A program made the position numbers and the translations under genes. The notes beneath the pieces are model-generated. The model ran no database searches, was not told where the DNA came from, and saw nothing but the letters and a program-made list of their open reading frames with translations. From Pseudidiomarina indica (GTDB lineage Bacteria; Pseudomonadota; Gammaproteobacteria; Enterobacterales; Alteromonadaceae), in NCBI GenBank assembly GCA_029279945.1, contig JAJUHK010000010.1, positions 27,822 to 91,821 of the forward strand: a stretch of 64,000 nucleotides of DNA, in the 5' to 3' direction. The number at the start of each line of letters is the position of its first letter. Within the stretch, counting starts at the first letter, position 1. Positions 39,025 through 48,173 of the stretch are shown here, piece after piece.

Positions 39025-40154
39025 TACGCCTGCTGTTGCTCGGGATAGCCTTGCTGCTGTCACCACTGAGTTGGGGACAGCAGCCTAGTTTGCAAGAACA
39101 GGCAGAAACTGAGGCACAACTTGCAAAAATTGCCGCGGAGCTCAAAAAAAGACAAACGGCGATCGGCCAACGTGCCGAACAGCTCACCCTTACTGAACGC
39201 CAATTACGCCAATTAGAGCAACAGATTGCTGTCGTTGCTGGGGACTTAAACCGTACGCAGCGCACGTTAGCTGATATTCGGGCGCGCCTTGATGATTTGC
39301 AACAACAAATGCAAGCGCTTACGCAGCAATTACAACACCAACAGCAATTACTTGCACAGCAACTTGACCTTGCCTATCGCATGGGGCAACACGACTATTT
39401 GAAGTTTATTTTAAAACAGCAAGACCCCAACCAATTTGAGCGCTTACTCGGATACTACGGTTATTTTAACCGGGCACGGTTAGGCGCTTTAGCCGAAATC
39501 CGGGAGACGCAGGAACAGATCACTCGCTTTGAAGCTGAAGTTGCCGCACAACAGACTGAATACGAACGCCAAGAGCAACAACAACGACAGCAACAAGGCA
39601 TCTTGCAAGCCCAGCAAGCCGAACAACAGCAATTAATTAAGCGACTCCAACAGGAGCAGTCGGTAGATCAACAACGCATTCAAGAACTCCGACAAAACCA
39701 AGAAGCCCTTGAACAGGTATTAGCGGCCATTCAAGCAGCTCTGCGAGCCGAGCCCAAGCTCAACGGCCTAGCTGATTCAAAAGGAAAATTGCAGTGGCCT
39801 ACCAAGGGCCGGGTCGAGCGATTATTCGGTCAACGTCGCAGCGGTGGCATTGATTGGAAAGGCGTCATGATCCATGCTCCAGCTGGAGAACCGGTACGCG
39901 CTATTGCCGATGGCAGAGTACTCTTTGCAAACTGGCTACGCGGTTACGGCTTGGTGATCGTCCTTGACCACGGTAATGGTTACATGAGCCTTTATGGTCA
40001 CAACCAAACCTTATTACCAGCCGAAGGAGAAATTGTGCGGGCTAATGAAACCATTGCTTTAGTAGGTCAAAGCGGTGGCCGCGAAGCACCGGCGTTATAT
40101 TTTGAAATCCGCGTGAAAGGTGATGCGGTGAACCCAACTCAATGGTGCCGATAG
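39021..40154 (+). CDS. envC: murein hydrolase activator EnvC
   Basis: EnvC is a periplasmic activator of the amidases AmiA and AmiB at the division site, under FtsEX control. The 377-residue protein has a signal peptide (to about residue 20), a long Gln-rich coiled coil (about 22-240) and a C-terminal LytM/M23 domain. The M23 zinc residues are degenerate: YGHN and LYFEIR replace the metal-binding histidines, as in E. coli EnvC. It starts with GTG 39021, overlapping the gpmI stop. Its partners FtsE and FtsX are encoded at 50.3-52.0 kb. Confidence 0.94.
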   Translation: MIRLLLLGIALLLSPLSWGQQPSLQEQAETEAQLAKIAAELKKRQTAIGQRAEQLTLTERQLRQLEQQIAVVAGDLNRTQRTLADIRARLDDLQQQMQALTQQLQHQQQLLAQQLDLAYRMGQHDYLKFILKQQDPNQFERLLGYYGYFNRARLGALAEIRETQEQITRFEAEVAAQQTEYERQEQQQRQQQGILQAQQAEQQQLIKRLQQEQSVDQQRIQELRQNQEALEQVLAAIQAALRAEPKLNGLADSKGKLQWPTKGRVERLFGQRRSGGIDWKGVMIHAPAGEPVRAIADGRVLFANWLRGYGLVIVLDHGNGYMSLYGHNQTLLPAEGEIVRANETIALVGQSGGREAPALYFEIRVKGDAVNPTQWCR

Positions 40155-40155
40155 C

Positions 40156-40911
40156 ATGCCCTCATTGATGACTTGGGCAATGCTGCTCTGTGCTCTGTTC
40201 ATCACCTCCAGTGCCTCAGCACTGCAGCAGCCTGAAACAACACCACCGAAAATTGCCATCGTGATTGATGATTTGGGGCATCACCGCTCACAGCAACGGT
40301 TTGCGACACTCCCTGGGGCACTCACCCTCGCCATTCTGCCACGTGCTCCTTATGCAACAACTCTCGCCGAGCATGCCACGGAAAATGGGAAAGAAATCAT
40401 CATTCACATGCCCATGGAAGCCGTTGCGAGCCCCAGTGACGACCCTAGCATGCTACGTGCCACCACATCACACACAGATCTGGTTGCACAACTCGAACAA
40501 GCATTTGTACAATTGCCCCAAGCCGTTGGCCTGAACAATCATATGGGCAGCCATTTAACGACGCTGGCTGAACCGATGCACTGGGTGATGACTGAGCTGG
40601 CAAAACGCCAGCTATATTTTTTGGATAGCCGCACCAGTGCCGCGACTCAAGCAGAACAGATCGCTCGCCAAGTTGGCGTGGCAACCGCTCGACGCCATAT
40701 CTTTTTAGATAATACCCCGCAATACGAATCTATTCAGGAACGCTGGCAAGCGCTCTTAAAACACGCGACCCAACATGGAAGCGCCATTGCCATTGCTCAC
40801 CCCCATCGTGCCACCTATGAGTTTCTTGCCGAACAACTCCCACAACTTGCAGATAATGGCGTACAGCTTGTGTTTGTTTCAGAGTTGGTTCAACCACCCA
40901 CCACGGAATAA
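40156..40911 (+). CDS. divergent polysaccharide deacetylase family protein (YibQ-like)
   Basis: The 251-residue protein has a signal peptide (about 1-22) and a divergent NodB-like domain. Motifs are IVIDDLGHH with the metal Asp, HMPMEA and NNHMGSHLT with the metal His residues, and FLDSRTS. Its function is not established. It follows envC by one base, as in the conserved gpmI-envC-yibQ set. Its stop lies 34 bp inside an antisense DUF488 remnant frame. Confidence 0.9.
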   Translation: MPSLMTWAMLLCALFITSSASALQQPETTPPKIAIVIDDLGHHRSQQRFATLPGALTLAILPRAPYATTLAEHATENGKEIIIHMPMEAVASPSDDPSMLRATTSHTDLVAQLEQAFVQLPQAVGLNNHMGSHLTTLAEPMHWVMTELAKRQLYFLDSRTSAATQAEQIARQVGVATARRHIFLDNTPQYESIQERWQALLKHATQHGSAIAIAHPHRATYEFLAEQLPQLADNGVQLVFVSELVQPPTTE

Positions 40912-40977
40912 CCGCACACCATCGGTCGCCGCAGGCGCATCATACACACGCTTAAAGTTAATCTGGTAACGGGCCAT
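40879..40977 (-). pseudogene. 5' stub of a DUF488 family gene
   Basis: A minus-strand frame starts at ATG 40977 with AAAGAG upstream and encodes MARYQINFKRVYDAPA then ATDGVRLF. This is the N-terminus of DUF488 proteins (IKRVYD...DG.R), which normally continue with VDRLWPRG. Similarity stops near 40906-40915, where the frame runs into antisense yibQ sequence and ends at a TGA (40879-40881) after 32 codons. It is a truncated remnant at the left edge of the RHS region. Confidence 0.7.
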
Positions 40978-41110
40978 GCTTCAGCTCTTTGGTAGGATAT
41001 CGCAATGACAGTTGTATTTTTGCTTCTATTTTGTTGCAAAAAAGATTGAATAATTTATCTACAAGTGTAATGTACCAAAAATAACAAAAAAAATATAAGT
41101 GGATATATCG
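40978..41110. other. AT-rich spacer upstream of the RHS gene
   Basis: The stretch is strongly AT-rich after about 41010 and contains no supportable gene. It must hold the RHS gene promoter, but I see no single clear -35/-10 pair. AGTGGA (41098-41103) is a weak ribosome site for the ATG at 41111. Confidence 0.5.
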
Positions 41111-44100
41111 ATGCAACGGATCTATCATTTCCTCATTTTTTGCTTTACGACAGCAATATTCTCAACATTTGCACAGGACTCAGTAGCACCTTTGGCGACC
41201 GATTTTCGGGTTGATGAAAGTGGTGCAGCCGTGTTGAGTATCCCCTTTGATTTACCGATAGCGCGTGGTGAAGTTCGGCCAGCGTTAGCGCTGTCGTATT
41301 CAAGCCATAATTTCAGAGATGGCGAACTCGGTGTCGGTTGGCGTTTGGAAGGGCCAAGTTCAATCACTCGGTGTCGTAAAACCCCAATTTTTGATGGTGA
41401 TGTGGGGACTATCACGCTCACACAATCCGATCGGTTTTGCCTTGATGGCCAGCGTTTGCACTTGGTGACTGGGACCTATGGTTCGCCAGGGTCTATTTAT
41501 CGAATTAATGGACAACCAGGAACCGTGATTAGTGCCCATGGTGGGAGTAGCAGTGTTGGTCCCGCGTATTTTAAGCGCGTGACGAAAGCCAAAGAAACAA
41601 CCTATTTTGGGAATGCCATGGCTGTTACCGGATTATCATCTGATCTGCAGGCAGCAGTCATTCCAGGTGCAAATGGTGTCGTGAATGCTTGGCTGATGTC
41701 ATCGGTCGAAGATGTCATGTCAAATTACATTCAATACATTTATGTGACAGACAATATCGCAGGTGAGTCTTATTTAAGTGAAGTACGCTATGGTGGTCAC
41801 CATATAAAATCAGAACTTCCCTATATTCGTGTGGTGATTGAGCGCGTGGCGAAAGCTCAACCTTTGAATGGTTTCGTCGCAGGGTATGCGGTGACACAGT
41901 CAACGCAGATAAAAAAAGTACAAATCCTTGTGGATGAAGAAGAATTTAGTACTTATCAACTGACCTATCGTGAACCGGCATATCCAAATGACAAATTGAT
42001 GTTGCTGGCTGTTCAGCAATGTGCGAAAGATGAGCTAGGGGTGACTCAATGCACGCCAGCGGTGAATTTTGACTGGCAAACGGTGGCGACACCGAATAGT
42101 ACGGCTTTCACGCCTTTTACGCATCGGACGCTAGGCTTTGGTGCCAACATCAATGCACCCTATACAAAAGTGATGGATATTACCGGAGACGGTATTGATG
42201 ATGTTGTTTATGTTGATAACGGGGCATGGCGTTATCGTGCAGGGCCGAGCTTAGCAACTGAGCATCACTTAACATCGGCGACAGTGAACCCTGCGCACCA
42301 AACATTAGTCATTGATGTGAATGGCGACGGGGCGCAGGAACTTCTAGGTGTATCCTCAAACAATGATCATTGGCAGGCCATTGGTGCTTACTCAACGACA
42401 TTTGATATTGGCCAACCTGCTATTGGGCGCGATGGTAAGGCTCGCGTGATGGATGTGAACGGCGATGGCGCTGAAGATATTGTCTATATGGATGGCAATA
42501 CCATTTATGCGTATTTCAATCAGTGGCCGAACGCATTTTCAGCACCGGTTGTGTTGTATCAGTTTACTTCATCGTCACCGGAGGCGAAGCTCTACGAACC
42601 ACTGTATATAAATTCTGGTGATATGACACAGGGGAGTGGGTTAGATATCAATGGTGACGGACGCAGTGATATGGTGATACCAGTCACTGAGATAGTGACT
42701 CAGTGTTATGTGCAAGGACAACCGATACCTATCGTTGGCAGTCATCTTGAATGTTTAGATTTGGGTGGTGATTGGAATACCACAGAAACGGAGACGTTGA
42801 GTGTTTTTCTTTCAGAAAAAACCAATCAAGGCTTCCGGTTAAACTTGATCCAGAGTTGGGCGATGCCTGATGATGGCTATCGCATTGCAGATTTTAATGG
42901 CGATGGACTATCTGATATTGCTTATGCGCGGAATGGGCGTTGGTTTTATAGACTGTCGAATGGACGGTTTTTTGGCCCAGAAAAAAATACGGGGCTCATC
43001 AGCTCCACTGACGAACTTGTTGCGGCGACGTTGTTTATCGATGTGAATAACGATGGACGCACAGATATTTTGCATGCGGACACAAATAACCGTTGGCAAT
43101 ATTACTTTGCGCATGCGGACATCGACAACCATGGTGTTGAGTTTTTATGGCGAGAAGCCCGTTATCGTCACCATACCAGTACTTTTATCCCTGGTTTATT
43201 AACAGCAGACTTACGTACGGACTTGCTGGCTGCACAGGGAAGTCATTGGATTTTATATAGTTTGGCTGATGGTGAAGTTGATAGTGTGATTGACGGCTAT
43301 ACAACAAGCCTTGGAGTGCAGACAAAGATTGATTATGCACCGATGAGTGATAGCAATGTTTACGAGTCGGCTAACCAGTTAGTCTCTTACGATGATGATG
43401 TCGTTGCGATAACAGGACATATGCCATTGGTTGCTCGTGTACGGACGGCGGCTGGTGATTTGGATGAGGTGAGTGTGAGTTATCGCTATGGCGGTCTCGC
43501 GGTTCATAAACAAGGCTTAGGTTCGTTAGGTTTTGCGTGGTTAGAGACCCAGGATGAACAATCGGGGGTGGTGACACGCACCGATTATTTTCAAAGTGTT
43601 GATGCGACCGATTATGTGCTCAATGGCATGCCGACAAGCACCGAGCAAACGCTCAATGGCCAGCTGCTTAGCCGTGCCACCAATCAACTCGCTACGCGCA
43701 GCACCGCTGATGGCGGTGATATGGGGTATATTGCCACCGCCACCGAGGAAGGTTATCAGTATACCGGCGCAGGGCAATCGGTGTTGCGCACCACCACGCA
43801 AACCACAACGCTTTATGACGATTACGGCAATGTCACTGAATTAAGTGTGCATGAGCTTGACGAAAGCACTGGCGTCAGCAAAACCACCCAAACCATGAGC
43901 ACCTATGGTGACCAGCGGTTTGGTCGCTTAACCCATACCACGGTTACCCGTGCGCGTAGCGATGATGCAACGGTCTTTACTCGAGAGTCGAGTTTTATCT
44001 ATCGCAGCGATGGCTTGTTGATTGAATCGGTGGTTGCGCCGAATGATGCAGACCATCAGCTAACCACGCAGTACACCTATGATGATTATGGTCAAAAAGT

Positions 44101-47100
44101 GGCCACGCACGTAAGTGGGGTTGCGCAACTTGGCGGCACCCCCCAAACCCGCTCAAGTTATGTGGTATATGACAGCCGCGGGCGCTATGTGAACTATAAA
44201 GAAAACCATTGGGGCTATCGAACCACCTACCGATACAACGACATGCCAGCAAGCAGTGCGATGGGGCGTGTCTTCAAAATTACCGAGACCAACACTAATG
44301 GTGAGAGTGCGCACCAATGGTTTGATGCCTTTGGCCGTGCGATACAGACTCAAGGAGCTGACGGCGTTGTCAGTACCATCAGCAGACAATGGTGTATTGA
44401 ATGTGAGCCAGGTTCACTTTGGGTTGAACACACGCAAACCCAAGGGCAACCGAGCACTAAAACCTATGCTGATAAATGGGGGCGGATAGTCGCCAAAGCA
44501 CAGCAAGGCTTTGATGGTGCGTGGGTGACAGTATCGATGACTTACGATGAGCAAGGTCGCCCCGTTGCTGAAACTTTACCCAATAGTACCCTTGCAACGT
44601 ACACCAGTTATGACGTGCTTGGGCGCGTGACGCAGATTGAAAACCCGCAGGGCAATACAAGCTCCGTTTACATCGGGGGTGATTATACCCGTTCAACGAA
44701 TGCCAAGGGACAGCACAGTTACGAGTACACCAATGGCTTTGGTGAAACCACGCGTACTGTCGACCATCTCGGCGGTGAAGTTGCCTTTCGTTATGATGCC
44801 AGTGGCAATTTAATTGAAACGACCGTGACCGCTAGCGGCGGCCAGTTAGATAGTACCCTGATATTGTATGACAACTGGGGAAATAAAATAGCGATGGATG
44901 ACCCCGTTAAAGGTGTTTGGAGCTACACCTATAATGCATTTGGGGAGTTAATTGAACAAACTTCGGCTCATGGCCAAACGCAAGCCATCATGTACGATAG
45001 CCTTGGGCGCAAAGTACGCAGTTATCAGCCAAATGTGGGAACGCGTTGTTGGTATTATGGTAATAGCAGTGCAGCACACAATCGTGGACGTGTTGTGCGC
45101 AGTGCATTGCACCGTAATATGAGTGTCGATTGTGACGCCAGTCGTACTCCTGAGCACGAGCAACAGTTTAGTTATGATAGCGCTGGACGGCTCAGTCAGC
45201 AATTAACGATGATTGAAGGCACACCGTATGTGGAAAGCTACAGTTACGACAATGACGGTCGCTTAGCCACTACAACCTACCCAAGCGGCACCGCACCGGT
45301 TAGTGTGCGCCGTGAATACAATAGCTATGGTTACTTTACTGCACTGGTGCGAGTGGAAACAAACAGTGTTCTTAAAACCATTGAAGCCACCAATGACCAA
45401 GGTCTTGTCACCAGCATTAGCTACCAAGGTGGGCAACAGGCTACACGCACTTATAACAGTTTAGGGTGGTTGACTTACACGAGCATGCGCAATAGTAGTA
45501 ATGACCTAAACGCCGTTAGCTTAACCCATGACGCCTTGGGGAATGTTACCTCGCGTGTCAGTGAATTTGAGCGCGTTTTGGGGGCTTCAACACACATTCA
45601 AGAGTCATATACCTACGATGGTTTAAACCGCTTGCGTCGAACACAGCAAAGTTTTACCGATGTCAATGGCACTCTAACAACGACGCAAAACACCACCAAC
45701 GAGCAACGTTATGACGGTTTTGGTAATATCACGTTCCGTACTGGGGTTGGCAATTACACCTACGCCACCGACGGTTCGATGCGCTTAATGCAGGTCACCC
45801 CGTCACTTGATGATGGTGACGAAGACGTTATTATTATCGACCCACCCCCTGGCTGCTGTGGAACAATTCCAATGTCACTCACGCCAATGGTTCCACCGAT
45901 AAGCGGATCCTCTCGGTTTTACAATTTTAGTTATGATGCCAGTGGAAACGTCCTTAATGATGGTCTCCGTACCTTCACCTACGATGGGGCTGACCGCGTT
46001 ACCCACATTAGCGGTTATGGCAGTAGCTCAAGCATGCGCTACGATGCCCAAGGGGCGCTGTACTACCAACAGGATGTTTTACAAGAGAGCAATCAAAGCG
46101 TTACCTACACCAAACACATGGCTGGTGGGTTTGAGAAAAAGACCCGCAGTGGCGGCGCCGGTAGTTTAACCGAGTACCGTTACACCGTGGCGGATGATGT
46201 GGTGATTGTACAGCGCCAAAGTGGAAGTAATCACAGTGAAGCCACATATTTTCTTTTTAAAGACCACCTAGGCTCGGTATTTACCACCTTAGCCAGCACT
46301 GGCGAGATAATCAGCCAGCAGCTATTTAGTGCTTTTGGTCAAACCCGAACCATTTACACCGCAGGCGGTGTTGCACTTGGCAACATGTTGCCGCCAACCG
46401 AGCAAGGCTTTACCGGGCATCGGCAGATGGATGCCTTGGGCATTGTGCACATGAAAGGGCGCATTTACGACCCCACCCTCGGGCGCTTTTTACAAGCCGA
46501 CCCCTTTGTGCAAGCACCCAAAAACAGCCAGAACTACAACCGCTATAGCTATGTGCTGAACAACCCTCTTAGATATGCAGACCCAAGTGGCTATAACTTT
46601 TTAGAGCAAATAGCTAAGCCATTCAAAAAGCTAGCTCGAAGTATTCTTAAGGCGCTGGGACCTAAGGTAAGTGGTTGGCTAGTTTCTATTGGTTCTGCTT
46701 GGTGTGGTCCATATTATGCAGCTTGTGTCGCTGTCGGAAATTATGAAATTGCACGCTCACAGGGAGCAAGCTCTACAGGGGCCATGAGAGGTGCGTTTGC
46801 GGCAAGTGCAATGGCATTTGTTGGACAACACGCTAATGTGCAATGGGGGTACGGTTCATGGCAATCAGTCGCGACACAGGCAACAGCTGGTGGCGTAATC
46901 GCAGATTTAAACGGTGGGAAATTTGGTCACGGATTTTGGGCGGCAGGCTTTAATGCAATTCAGCAAGGGCCTAACTCTGGGCCTGGTTATGGGCAAAATT
47001 TAAATAGTTTTGGTGATTACGCTAGATCATTTGGCAACTATATGACTAATGCCTATACACAAGAGGAGCTAGGCAGGTTTGCTAAAAAGAATGGAATGAC

Positions 47101-47581
47101 ACTTACAGAGTTAAATATTTTATTAACGGTGAATTCTTTTATTGGCAGAGAGTTTGCTGGAACCACATATAATTCAGATAAGAACACCATTACAGGATTT
47201 GCCACTAGAGATAAACATCCTTACCTCGGTATCTTTTGGGATGTGAATGATACTATTTTGGGCTATCAAGGTTATATTGATGCTGTTGGCTTTGGTTATA
47301 TTTCTCAAGGTGCTGGAAGCTCGATTAATGCCGGGCATTCACTAGGAGCTTTAAGAGCTTCAAATTTAGTCGCTAGAGGTTTTGCTAGTGGAGCAAACAT
47401 ATATTCACTACCTTTTGGGAATGTATCTGAGACAGGAGTGAATACTACACTTGGCATGTTTGACCCAGTTAATGGTGGCGTATTAGGGATGCTATTTAAC
47501 CCGTTTGCTTTATTAGTTGATAGCAATGTATTCCCTTATCATAGTTGTGCGGAAAATTATGGAGACGTGTGTGCTAGATAA
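41111..47581 (+). CDS. exported SpvB/FG-GAP/RHS polymorphic toxin with lipase-like C-terminal tip
   Basis: This 2156-residue protein starts with a signal peptide (MQRIYHFLIFCFTTAIFSTF, cut near AQD). An SpvB-like domain (about 25-330) follows, opening with FRVDESGAAVLSIPFDLP. Six FG-GAP/VCBS calcium-type repeats lie between about 355 and 650 (for example DVNGDGAED and DINGDGRSD). RHS/YD repeats (about 900-1780) come next, then the RHS core ending GRFLQADPF and DPSGY at 1824-1828. The variable tip (1829-2156) is more AT-rich. It carries GHSLG with candidate nucleophile Ser2077, and Asp2118, Asp2137 and His2144 as possible partners. I chose ATG 41111; a GTG at 41099 is also in frame. An overlapping lipoprotein gene follows. 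The toxin role is inferred from family and layout. Confidence 0.9.
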   Translation: MQRIYHFLIFCFTTAIFSTFAQDSVAPLATDFRVDESGAAVLSIPFDLPIARGEVRPALALSYSSHNFRDGELGVGWRLEGPSSITRCRKTPIFDGDVGTITLTQSDRFCLDGQRLHLVTGTYGSPGSIYRINGQPGTVISAHGGSSSVGPAYFKRVTKAKETTYFGNAMAVTGLSSDLQAAVIPGANGVVNAWLMSSVEDVMSNYIQYIYVTDNIAGESYLSEVRYGGHHIKSELPYIRVVIERVAKAQPLNGFVAGYAVTQSTQIKKVQILVDEEEFSTYQLTYREPAYPNDKLMLLAVQQCAKDELGVTQCTPAVNFDWQTVATPNSTAFTPFTHRTLGFGANINAPYTKVMDITGDGIDDVVYVDNGAWRYRAGPSLATEHHLTSATVNPAHQTLVIDVNGDGAQELLGVSSNNDHWQAIGAYSTTFDIGQPAIGRDGKARVMDVNGDGAEDIVYMDGNTIYAYFNQWPNAFSAPVVLYQFTSSSPEAKLYEPLYINSGDMTQGSGLDINGDGRSDMVIPVTEIVTQCYVQGQPIPIVGSHLECLDLGGDWNTTETETLSVFLSEKTNQGFRLNLIQSWAMPDDGYRIADFNGDGLSDIAYARNGRWFYRLSNGRFFGPEKNTGLISSTDELVAATLFIDVNNDGRTDILHADTNNRWQYYFAHADIDNHGVEFLWREARYRHHTSTFIPGLLTADLRTDLLAAQGSHWILYSLADGEVDSVIDGYTTSLGVQTKIDYAPMSDSNVYESANQLVSYDDDVVAITGHMPLVARVRTAAGDLDEVSVSYRYGGLAVHKQGLGSLGFAWLETQDEQSGVVTRTDYFQSVDATDYVLNGMPTSTEQTLNGQLLSRATNQLATRSTADGGDMGYIATATEEGYQYTGAGQSVLRTTTQTTTLYDDYGNVTELSVHELDESTGVSKTTQTMSTYGDQRFGRLTHTTVTRARSDDATVFTRESSFIYRSDGLLIESVVAPNDADHQLTTQYTYDDYGQKVATHVSGVAQLGGTPQTRSSYVVYDSRGRYVNYKENHWGYRTTYRYNDMPASSAMGRVFKITETNTNGESAHQWFDAFGRAIQTQGADGVVSTISRQWCIECEPGSLWVEHTQTQGQPSTKTYADKWGRIVAKAQQGFDGAWVTVSMTYDEQGRPVAETLPNSTLATYTSYDVLGRVTQIENPQGNTSSVYIGGDYTRSTNAKGQHSYEYTNGFGETTRTVDHLGGEVAFRYDASGNLIETTVTASGGQLDSTLILYDNWGNKIAMDDPVKGVWSYTYNAFGELIEQTSAHGQTQAIMYDSLGRKVRSYQPNVGTRCWYYGNSSAAHNRGRVVRSALHRNMSVDCDASRTPEHEQQFSYDSAGRLSQQLTMIEGTPYVESYSYDNDGRLATTTYPSGTAPVSVRREYNSYGYFTALVRVETNSVLKTIEATNDQGLVTSISYQGGQQATRTYNSLGWLTYTSMRNSSNDLNAVSLTHDALGNVTSRVSEFERVLGASTHIQESYTYDGLNRLRRTQQSFTDVNGTLTTTQNTTNEQRYDGFGNITFRTGVGNYTYATDGSMRLMQVTPSLDDGDEDVIIIDPPPGCCGTIPMSLTPMVPPISGSSRFYNFSYDASGNVLNDGLRTFTYDGADRVTHISGYGSSSSMRYDAQGALYYQQDVLQESNQSVTYTKHMAGGFEKKTRSGGAGSLTEYRYTVADDVVIVQRQSGSNHSEATYFLFKDHLGSVFTTLASTGEIISQQLFSAFGQTRTIYTAGGVALGNMLPPTEQGFTGHRQMDALGIVHMKGRIYDPTLGRFLQADPFVQAPKNSQNYNRYSYVLNNPLRYADPSGYNFLEQIAKPFKKLARSILKALGPKVSGWLVSIGSAWCGPYYAACVAVGNYEIARSQGASSTGAMRGAFAASAMAFVGQHANVQWGYGSWQSVATQATAGGVIADLNGGKFGHGFWAAGFNAIQQGPNSGPGYGQNLNSFGDYARSFGNYMTNAYTQEELGRFAKKNGMTLTELNILLTVNSFIGREFAGTTYNSDKNTITGFATRDKHPYLGIFWDVNDTILGYQGYIDAVGFGYISQGAGSSINAGHSLGALRASNLVARGFASGANIYSLPFGNVSETGVNTTLGMFDPVNGGVLGMLFNPFALLVDSNVFPYHSCAENYGDVCAR
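46145..46594 (+). repeat. RHS core direct repeat, copy 1 (inside the full-length RHS gene)
   Basis: This 450-bp stretch encodes the conserved core that ends DPSGY. It is repeated at 48177-48626 in the same orientation, the same length and about 90% identity by eye. The two copies diverge at once after the DPSGY codons, the usual switch point of RHS tips. Confidence 0.92.
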
Positions 47582-48092
47582 AAAAATATCGTTTTTGATT
47601 TTTTTAGTACCATTTTTAGTATCTTGTGCAGCTAAAGATGTAACGAGCGATGCATTCGCGGCTAAAATTGCTGATAAGTGTTTTAAAGTCACTAAAGACT
47701 TAAATATCTATGAGATAAAAGGAAGCGATAAAGACAAGGTGAGTTCTTTTTCGTCTTCGTATCTCATGATTGGAGATCCTTCTGAAAAACAACGATTTAC
47801 TAAAACTGGTAAGTTCATTGGCACCGTTAAAAACGGAGAAATGTTGCTGATCACAAAAGTAATTGATTTCCCTTACGGTAGTGCCGGGAACTGCTGGGTA
47901 GTCAAAGCTCGTCACAAAAATACAAAGGGAAAGTTGTTGGAAATCCCTTCGTGTTGGGTCTGGGACCAACCTATTTGGATAGAACCTCTATCGCCCATAG
48001 AGCAGAAAAATACGGATGAGGAATTACGTATTAAAGCTGAGCAACTCAAAGAAGTTCCTAGAGGGAATTGCTCAGCCCAAGTGAGTAAGTAA
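47571..48092 (+). CDS. small lipoprotein, probable immunity protein of the RHS tip
   Basis: The 173-residue protein begins VLDKKISFLIFLVPFLVSC, a lipoprotein signal with lipobox LVSC. GTG 47571 has GGAG (47561-47564) 6 bp upstream and lies inside the RHS gene; the two genes overlap by 11 bp. ATG 47559 is an alternative. The mature part has four more cysteines and a beta-rich middle; no family is recognised. It is AT-rich like the RHS tip. Gene order, overlap, size and expected outer-surface or periplasmic location fit an immunity protein that blocks a periplasmic effector. This function is inferred. Confidence 0.75.
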   Translation: MLDKKISFLIFLVPFLVSCAAKDVTSDAFAAKIADKCFKVTKDLNIYEIKGSDKDKVSSFSSSYLMIGDPSEKQRFTKTGKFIGTVKNGEMLLITKVIDFPYGSAGNCWVVKARHKNTKGKLLEIPSCWVWDQPIWIEPLSPIEQKNTDEELRIKAEQLKEVPRGNCSAQVSK

Positions 48093-48173
48093 ATGTAGTA
48101 AGAATAAAAAGCAAGCGTCCGCTGGGAGGATGTTCAACATTCCGTGTCAGCCAGTTTTGATTGGTGAACCGGC

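Noticed and set aside
43541..43844. Opposed open frames inside the RHS gene
   Set aside because: Both are shadows of the RHS reading frame, with no start signals or motifs.
47700..47969. Minus-strand frame opposite the lipoprotein gene as an antitoxin
   Set aside because: It has no ribosome site and no family features; the sense lipoprotein with lipobox and coupled start explains the region.
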